Shown here piece after piece: positions 59,966 to 64,000 of a stretch of 64,000 nt of DNA. Position 1 is the stretch's first letter. Each line of letters starts with the position of its first letter. Below the pieces are notes generated by a model. The model had not been told where the DNA came from. It did no database searches and saw only the letters and a program-made list of their open reading frames with translations. This DNA is from Reticulitermes lucifugus (taxonomy: Eukaryota; Arthropoda; Insecta; Blattodea; Rhinotermitidae). Where the stretch lies: contig JAKCWW010000385.1 in assembly GCA_026260175.1 (NCBI GenBank), positions 1 to 64,000 of the forward strand, read 5' to 3'. The position numbers were made by a program, and so were the translations under genes.

Positions 59966-60111
59966 GATAGATATACCTTACAGTATGAAACCTAAGTAAC
60001 TTACAGCGTCGTTAAATAGACAAAGAGTAAATTATACAGAGAGGTTCCAAATGAATTACTGGACATAACAAAGCCGCAACATCAGATAAGCGAAATGCAC
60101 AATATATGCGA

Positions 60112-60243
60112 GTATTGGGTGCTTTCCTCGGGGGTAAAGTTTGCCGGAGTGTGAAACCGATCACTCAGTTTCATCTGATGAAGGAGTTAAAATGCGTTGT
60201 TCTGTACATCAAGTCCCCTATATGCTTTCGTGATAAACTTTCC
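60112..60243 (+). mobile_element. SINE family B, copy 4 (degraded 3' part)
   Basis: GGGTGCTTTCCTCGGGGGTA, AAGTTTGCCGGAGTGTG, GTTCTGTACATCAAGTCCCC and TATATGCTTTCGTG follow the family B body order (GGGTACC...CTC, GGGGGTAAAGC, GTACCTCTACTCCCC, GCCTTCATGG) with many changes. The head is missing. Confidence 0.6.
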
Positions 60244-60249
60244 ATTTAT

Positions 60250-60880
60250 AAATACGAACTTAGTAATTAATGAAATCGATAAAAATGTATCACAAATATT
60301 TTTCTTTTGCTTTCACTCATTTTCCGTTGATTTTCGATGGGTTACACAGAGTTTATCAAGCTTTCCATAAACTTTTTACTACACTGAAAGCAGATTATGC
60401 AAAGTTAGTCGTGCAGACGTATTTGATTCTTCATATGAACCTGGCACGTTTTCAGATGCTATATACTCTATACAACATTAATGGCATACGAAAAATACAT
60501 GTCTGAATTCACTAAACGGATTTAGGCTATTTAATAACGTTTTGTGTATGATTTTTATTGAACCTTAGGTTATGCAATTATTTATTTGTGGTTTATGTCA
60601 CGAAACGTGCAGTAAGTCGATAGGACCTGAGTAAAACCATGAAAGTCGCTGTTAGGATATTTGTCACTGGACCGAAAATTGAAGTGGCTATCGCCGGGGG
60701 TGCGGGTTTTAGGGCTTTTATGCTATACCAAAATAACTCTAATAGGTACGGGGGCAACATTAAAATGTACGTTACAGACACAGCTTGGGAAAAATGTGAA
60801 ATATATCCTGGATAGTAACTTTAAAATTCCATGAAGTCGCAAATGTTATTTAGAGATTTGTAATCCGGATGTGCTGTAAA
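60250..60880. other. Non-coding, nothing recognised
   Basis: A 78-codon plus-strand frame (60270-60506) shows no known motif. Confidence 0.4.
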
Positions 60881-60884
60881 TTCG

Positions 60885-61090
60885 AAAGAAATAGTCTTTA
60901 TGGCATTTGAGGTTCTCACGACGGTGGCTACGTACATTTATTTCTCTAATACGAAGCCGCGTTTCTTGGTAGGTAGGGACCACAGTTTCGAAGGAATATT
61001 TCGTTTCTATATTTATGGTAGAAGAATGGAGGCAGAACATTCTTCCGGAACTTTTGCACCCGTCTGCCAAGCTGCATGACGTCACATCAT
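60885..61090 (-). repeat. Dispersed repeat G, fragment (ETVVPTYQETR...ENLKCH)
   Basis: The minus-strand translation includes VTSCSLADGCK-type, FCLHSSTINIET, FETVVPTYQETR and RRENLKCHKDYF. From memory, this is a widespread dispersed repeat of insects whose translation runs VFWDMTPCSLVDxYxx...CCLHLQ...SSETLVPTYQTTR...ENLKSH. It is usually annotated as hypothetical protein. The class of the element is not known to me. Confidence 0.6.
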
Positions 61091-61094
61091 GTGA

Positions 61095-62650
61095 GAAACA
61101 AATGTTTAAGGGAATTTATGCTTCACAGAGAAAGTGTGTTTTCCTTGTGGCAGCGAAAGTGCTGAGAGCCCAAAATTAATCGGGATTTTATATTTGTTGC
61201 AGACGGAACGTAATGATAATTGCTAAACAGGGAACTTAATATGAGCCCTTCAAAATTGTTACAAATTGTATAACATTGTTAACTTCCCTTGCGCAGTCAA
61301 AAATTTGTTCTTTACGGATTGTGGCCATTAACGTCCACTCATTTGTAAGCTACATTGCAATCCAATTAAAGAACGAGGCTAAAGAACACTTAAAAATACA
61401 TCTAGCGAATTACAGAGCTCCTTGAACTCAAGACTGGACTTAGTATTAAATAAACGGAGTGGCTTTCAACATGTTGACTCGGAGTCGACTTCAGATTTTG
61501 TTTTCGGTTTGTGCTGTCACATGAGCATTGCGAAAACTTTCAGTGATTTTTATAAGATGGCCGAATTCGCTCTGTATAAGGTATTAATGCAATAAACGCT
61601 TTAAATCACAATAGTTAAAATGTGAATTATTAGGCATAAAATGGCTCATTGGAGCCCAAGCATATTTTTAAATTAAAAATATCTTTAATAATGAACGCAA
61701 ACCGTTTTTCTGACTACGTTAATTTATTTACAAACTTTATGTTGTGAATTTGATGTTGCTTATTGGGTAACGTACGTTGTTACAGAGTAACAACTGCTTC
61801 TATCAACAATCCTGATCAAGGCAGTTGGTACTCTACACTAACATGTTACTTCATTCACGTGATGTGTACTGGGTGTTTCTCTGCTTGTTTAATATTTAAC
61901 CAAATACAAGGACAATATTTCGTATAATGCGCTGCCTATAAAAACGCTTAATTAGATTCGGCAACAGACTTTTCAGTAGCGTCAACAATATCACCGTAAT
62001 CGTCACTATATTCGTCTATTTTGTTGTTGTTGTTTTTCTTCTTCTTCTTCTTCTTCTTCGTATTGCTCGTCGTCGATCTGTTTACCGGTTGTGCCTTTTG
62101 TTAGCTTATCTTTCATTTAGTTATGTCAGAGTTTCTTAATTTTTGTCCTAGGGTGTCTTGCTTTCAGCGAGAGAAATATACAACATTGCTGTGGGAACCT
62201 ACCCGAAAACTTAATTCTCATGCAAACTTCCGCGAAGAAATTGCTAATATTGTGCGAACCAAGCGAGACAGTTCCTCGTGTGCTTTGCCTCATAAGCACT
62301 ACGCCAGCTGTGTATATTTCAATTCCTTTTCGTCACTGATGCCAACATGATTACTATGCAAAATTCTGAAGTGGAAGCGACACTAGTGCCTATTAATACA
62401 GCTTAAAGAAAAGTTGTGTAGTAGTATGAGTTATGAATACACAATAACTTCTATTGACACATTTTTTAAATTTCACATGAACACAGCTTTTTCCCAAAAT
62501 GTTCAGAGTATATTTAAACATTTGAGGGAAACGACTACTAGAGTTGACGTCTATAATGCTGTATGCCTCCGTATTCGCCTTTTATAGATTATTTTGTGTT
62601 ACTTGTACTGCGCAATTCAAAAAAGAATGTAATAATCTTATATCTTTGTT
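61095..62650. other. Non-coding; (TTG)n-(TTC)n microsatellite at 62021-62059
   Basis: The microsatellite has about 4 TTG and 8 TTC units. A 75-codon frame at 62123-62350 has no recognisable domain. Confidence 0.5.
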
Positions 62651-62660
62651 ATAGGTTAAT

Positions 62661-62748
62661 TAGATCTGCGCTCTTCTTGGATATTACATGGCGCAATATC
62701 CCAGAAGAGCGCAGATCTAATTAACATCACGGCGGAAGCCTGAAATCA
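62661..62748 (+). mobile_element. Short inverted hairpin element (family H1) with 8-bp TSD
   Basis: The left part TAGATCTGCGCTCTTCTTGG is mirrored by CCCAGAAGAGCGCAGATCTA around a short centre. The right end continues through CACGGCGGAAGCCTGAAATCA, the same fixed end as the element at 4204. The 8-bp repeat AGGTTAAT lies immediately outside at 62653-62660 and 62749-62756. The inverted left copy is about 38 bases shorter at the fixed end. Thus two independent insertions share one precise terminus and differ at the other. Confidence 0.78.
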
Positions 62749-62759
62749 AGGTTAATGGG

Positions 62760-62988
62760 TTAAGTAATTCGCCTACATTTATGTGATAAGTGTCAGTTGT
62801 TAGGAAGAGTCTTAAAGGTTGTTTCTAAATTCACTAATAATTGGTACATGTTACATTATTCTCGGCTTACTGGTTAATATATTATAAACATATAAGGCTA
62901 TTAATGTTTGTTAACTTTGTTCAACGTCAGTGTTACTCTCTTAGCCTATGTACTGTCGAATGAAATATGAGTAATAAATAACGAATTG
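62760..62988. other. Non-coding, nothing recognised
   Basis: Short AT-rich spacer with no identified feature. Confidence 0.45.
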
Positions 62989-62989
62989 G

Positions 62990-63130
62990 GAAGGATGTGG
63001 AAAGAAGTGGTCTTTCGAAATACCATCCACTCATTTGCCTGAAGGGAGTGAGGAAGATATCAGGATAACCGGGCTCCGGGTTTTACGCCGGCACCTTTCC
63101 AGTACTAAACACGAATGCTAACCAATCGAC
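62990..63130 (-). mobile_element. SINE family F, copy 2 (degraded)
   Basis: Minus strand: CGATTGGTTAGCATTCGTG head, GCCGGCGTAAAACCCGGAGC, GGTTATCCTGATATCTTCC, CCCTTCAGGCAAATGAG and ACCACTTCTTTCCACATCC. The end block matches the family F copy at 17183. The B box is not clear. Confidence 0.5.
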
Positions 63131-63239
63131 AGTGATGTCCTTCTTAATTCGTTACTCCAAAGATATTTTGAACTTCAGTCGGAAAACCTTCTGAAGAATC
63201 AAATATATAAACTGTTATATAATTTATGAAAGATATTAA

Positions 63240-63415
63240 AAATTTGAATTTGAAGATTCATATTGTGGTTCTCTGGGACATGACACCTGCTTGTATTCTG
63301 ATAGATACCAGCTGTCAAAGGAACTTTCTGCCATCGTCTTCAACCCTCAAGATGCTGTCCACATGCCTTACTGAAACACGGTGTGAAAGCTTCTTCAGGT
63401 TGAAGACAGAAGCAT
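63240..63415 (+). repeat. Dispersed repeat G, fragment (VLWDMTP...)
   Basis: Translates as HIVVLWDMTPACILIDTSCQ, then RNFLPSSSTLKMLSTCLT and ETRCESFF. This matches the middle of the family described at 60885 (VLWDMTPCSLVDTYQRN...SSSTLKM...SSETxxP). It runs directly into the tandem array. Confidence 0.6.
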
Positions 63416-63419
63416 TGTC

Positions 63420-63870
63420 TTTCAAGAACGTCGGTACCCGCTTACCAGGCTACAAAACATGAAAAAATCACCTTAAAAAAGCGAACGAAGGCAGTTCGTC
63501 ACTCCAAAACTTTGGTATTCACTTACCAGACTACAAAGTGTGTGTAAATCATCAGTCCTGAACATGGACTTAGTATATGACCCCGAAACGTTGGCACCCC
63601 ACGACAAGACCATCTTAAACCCCGAACATGCAGGAAGTCATACAACAAAGCGTTGGTACCCACCTGCCAGACAGCAAGGTGGTGTCGAATGTACCTTGTC
63701 TACTGAAGATTAATAAGTTATTACACCGAAATGTTGTTAGCCACCTACAAGATTGCAAGATGGCATAAAAAAATGTAAACCCTGAAAATGGAGGCAGTTT
63801 TTACATGGAAACTTTGGTATACATCTAACAGATTGTAGCATAGTGTCACAGCCTGGAAAACTAGAAAGTG
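63420..63870. repeat. Diverged tandem array, about six units of 60-90 bp
   Basis: Units open with CGTTGGTACCCACCTRCCAG-like sequence (63428, 63512, 63591, 63651, 63731, 63807), followed by ACWRCAAGRTGGTGT, then CCTGAACATGGAGGCAG and TATTACACCGAAA. One unit is shortened. The units share only part of their positions, so the array is old. It lies right behind the repeat G fragment. Confidence 0.65.

Positions 63871-63905
<35 letters not shown>
63871..63905. repeat. Microsatellite (ATT)n
   Basis: About 11 ATT units close the tandem array region; non-coding to the end of the window. Confidence 0.95.
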
Positions 63906-63907
<2 letters not shown>

Positions 63908-64000
63908 GCACTTTCGTATAGTGCATCGCTTGGCAAGATTCAACGCCCAACCGCTCTACATTGGTATATTTTTAAATTATGTATTATTGCAAGACATCGA

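Overview
This window looks like gene-poor, repeat-rich nuclear DNA from an insect. The repeat mix (tRNA-derived SINEs, LINEs ending in short repeats, mariner and pogo relics, and a dispersed repeat translating roughly as VLWDMTP...) and the AT-rich intergenic texture suggest a large polyneopteran genome, possibly a cockroach or termite relative. That placement is inference. I found no convincing host protein-coding exon, no rRNA, no intact tRNA gene and no CRISPR array. Open reading frames outside transposons are short and match no family I recognise.

Layout. 0-7 kb: a complete pogo/Tigger-like MITE with TA flanks (1056-1507), a SINE A copy (2306-2567), an inverted-dimer hairpin element with a 10-bp target-site duplication (4204-4450), a mariner transposase remnant (5581-5930) and a SINE B copy directly behind it. 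9-20 kb: hairpin motifs, a repeat X copy, a large fold-back element (15642-16213), a SINE F relic and a 78-bp mariner-type palindrome (19422-19499). 22-29 kb: a truncated LINE tail, two inverted-repeat hairpin elements (one with a 13-bp duplication and an A-tail), a composite of tRNA-like head and hairpin body, and a LINE 3' fragment. 31-37 kb: repeat X, three SINE copies, a 40-bp minisatellite (35618-36070) that starts exactly where a LINE reverse-transcriptase relic ends. 39-47 kb: a hAT-like non-autonomous element, an 89-bp perfect palindrome (41573-41661) and further SINE and repeat X copies. 47.5-50.2 kb: the largest coding relic, a LINE with endonuclease and reverse-transcriptase segments and an AATTG-repeat tail. 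55-64 kb: tandem 125-bp units, several SINEs, two hairpin motifs, a second short inverted hairpin element with an 8-bp duplication, and a diverged 80-bp tandem array.

The most interesting signal is a short hairpin module that recurs at about ten loci: roughly TGAAGAT, a 3-6 bp stem, a loop, then GAAAC/T. It lies in otherwise different inverted-repeat elements. It resembles, but does not exactly match, the core of hammerhead ribozymes known from Penelope-like retroelements. Three of the carrier elements have clear 8-13 bp target-site duplications, two share a fixed end (CCTGAAATCA), and one has an A-tail, so they look retroposed rather than cut-and-paste.
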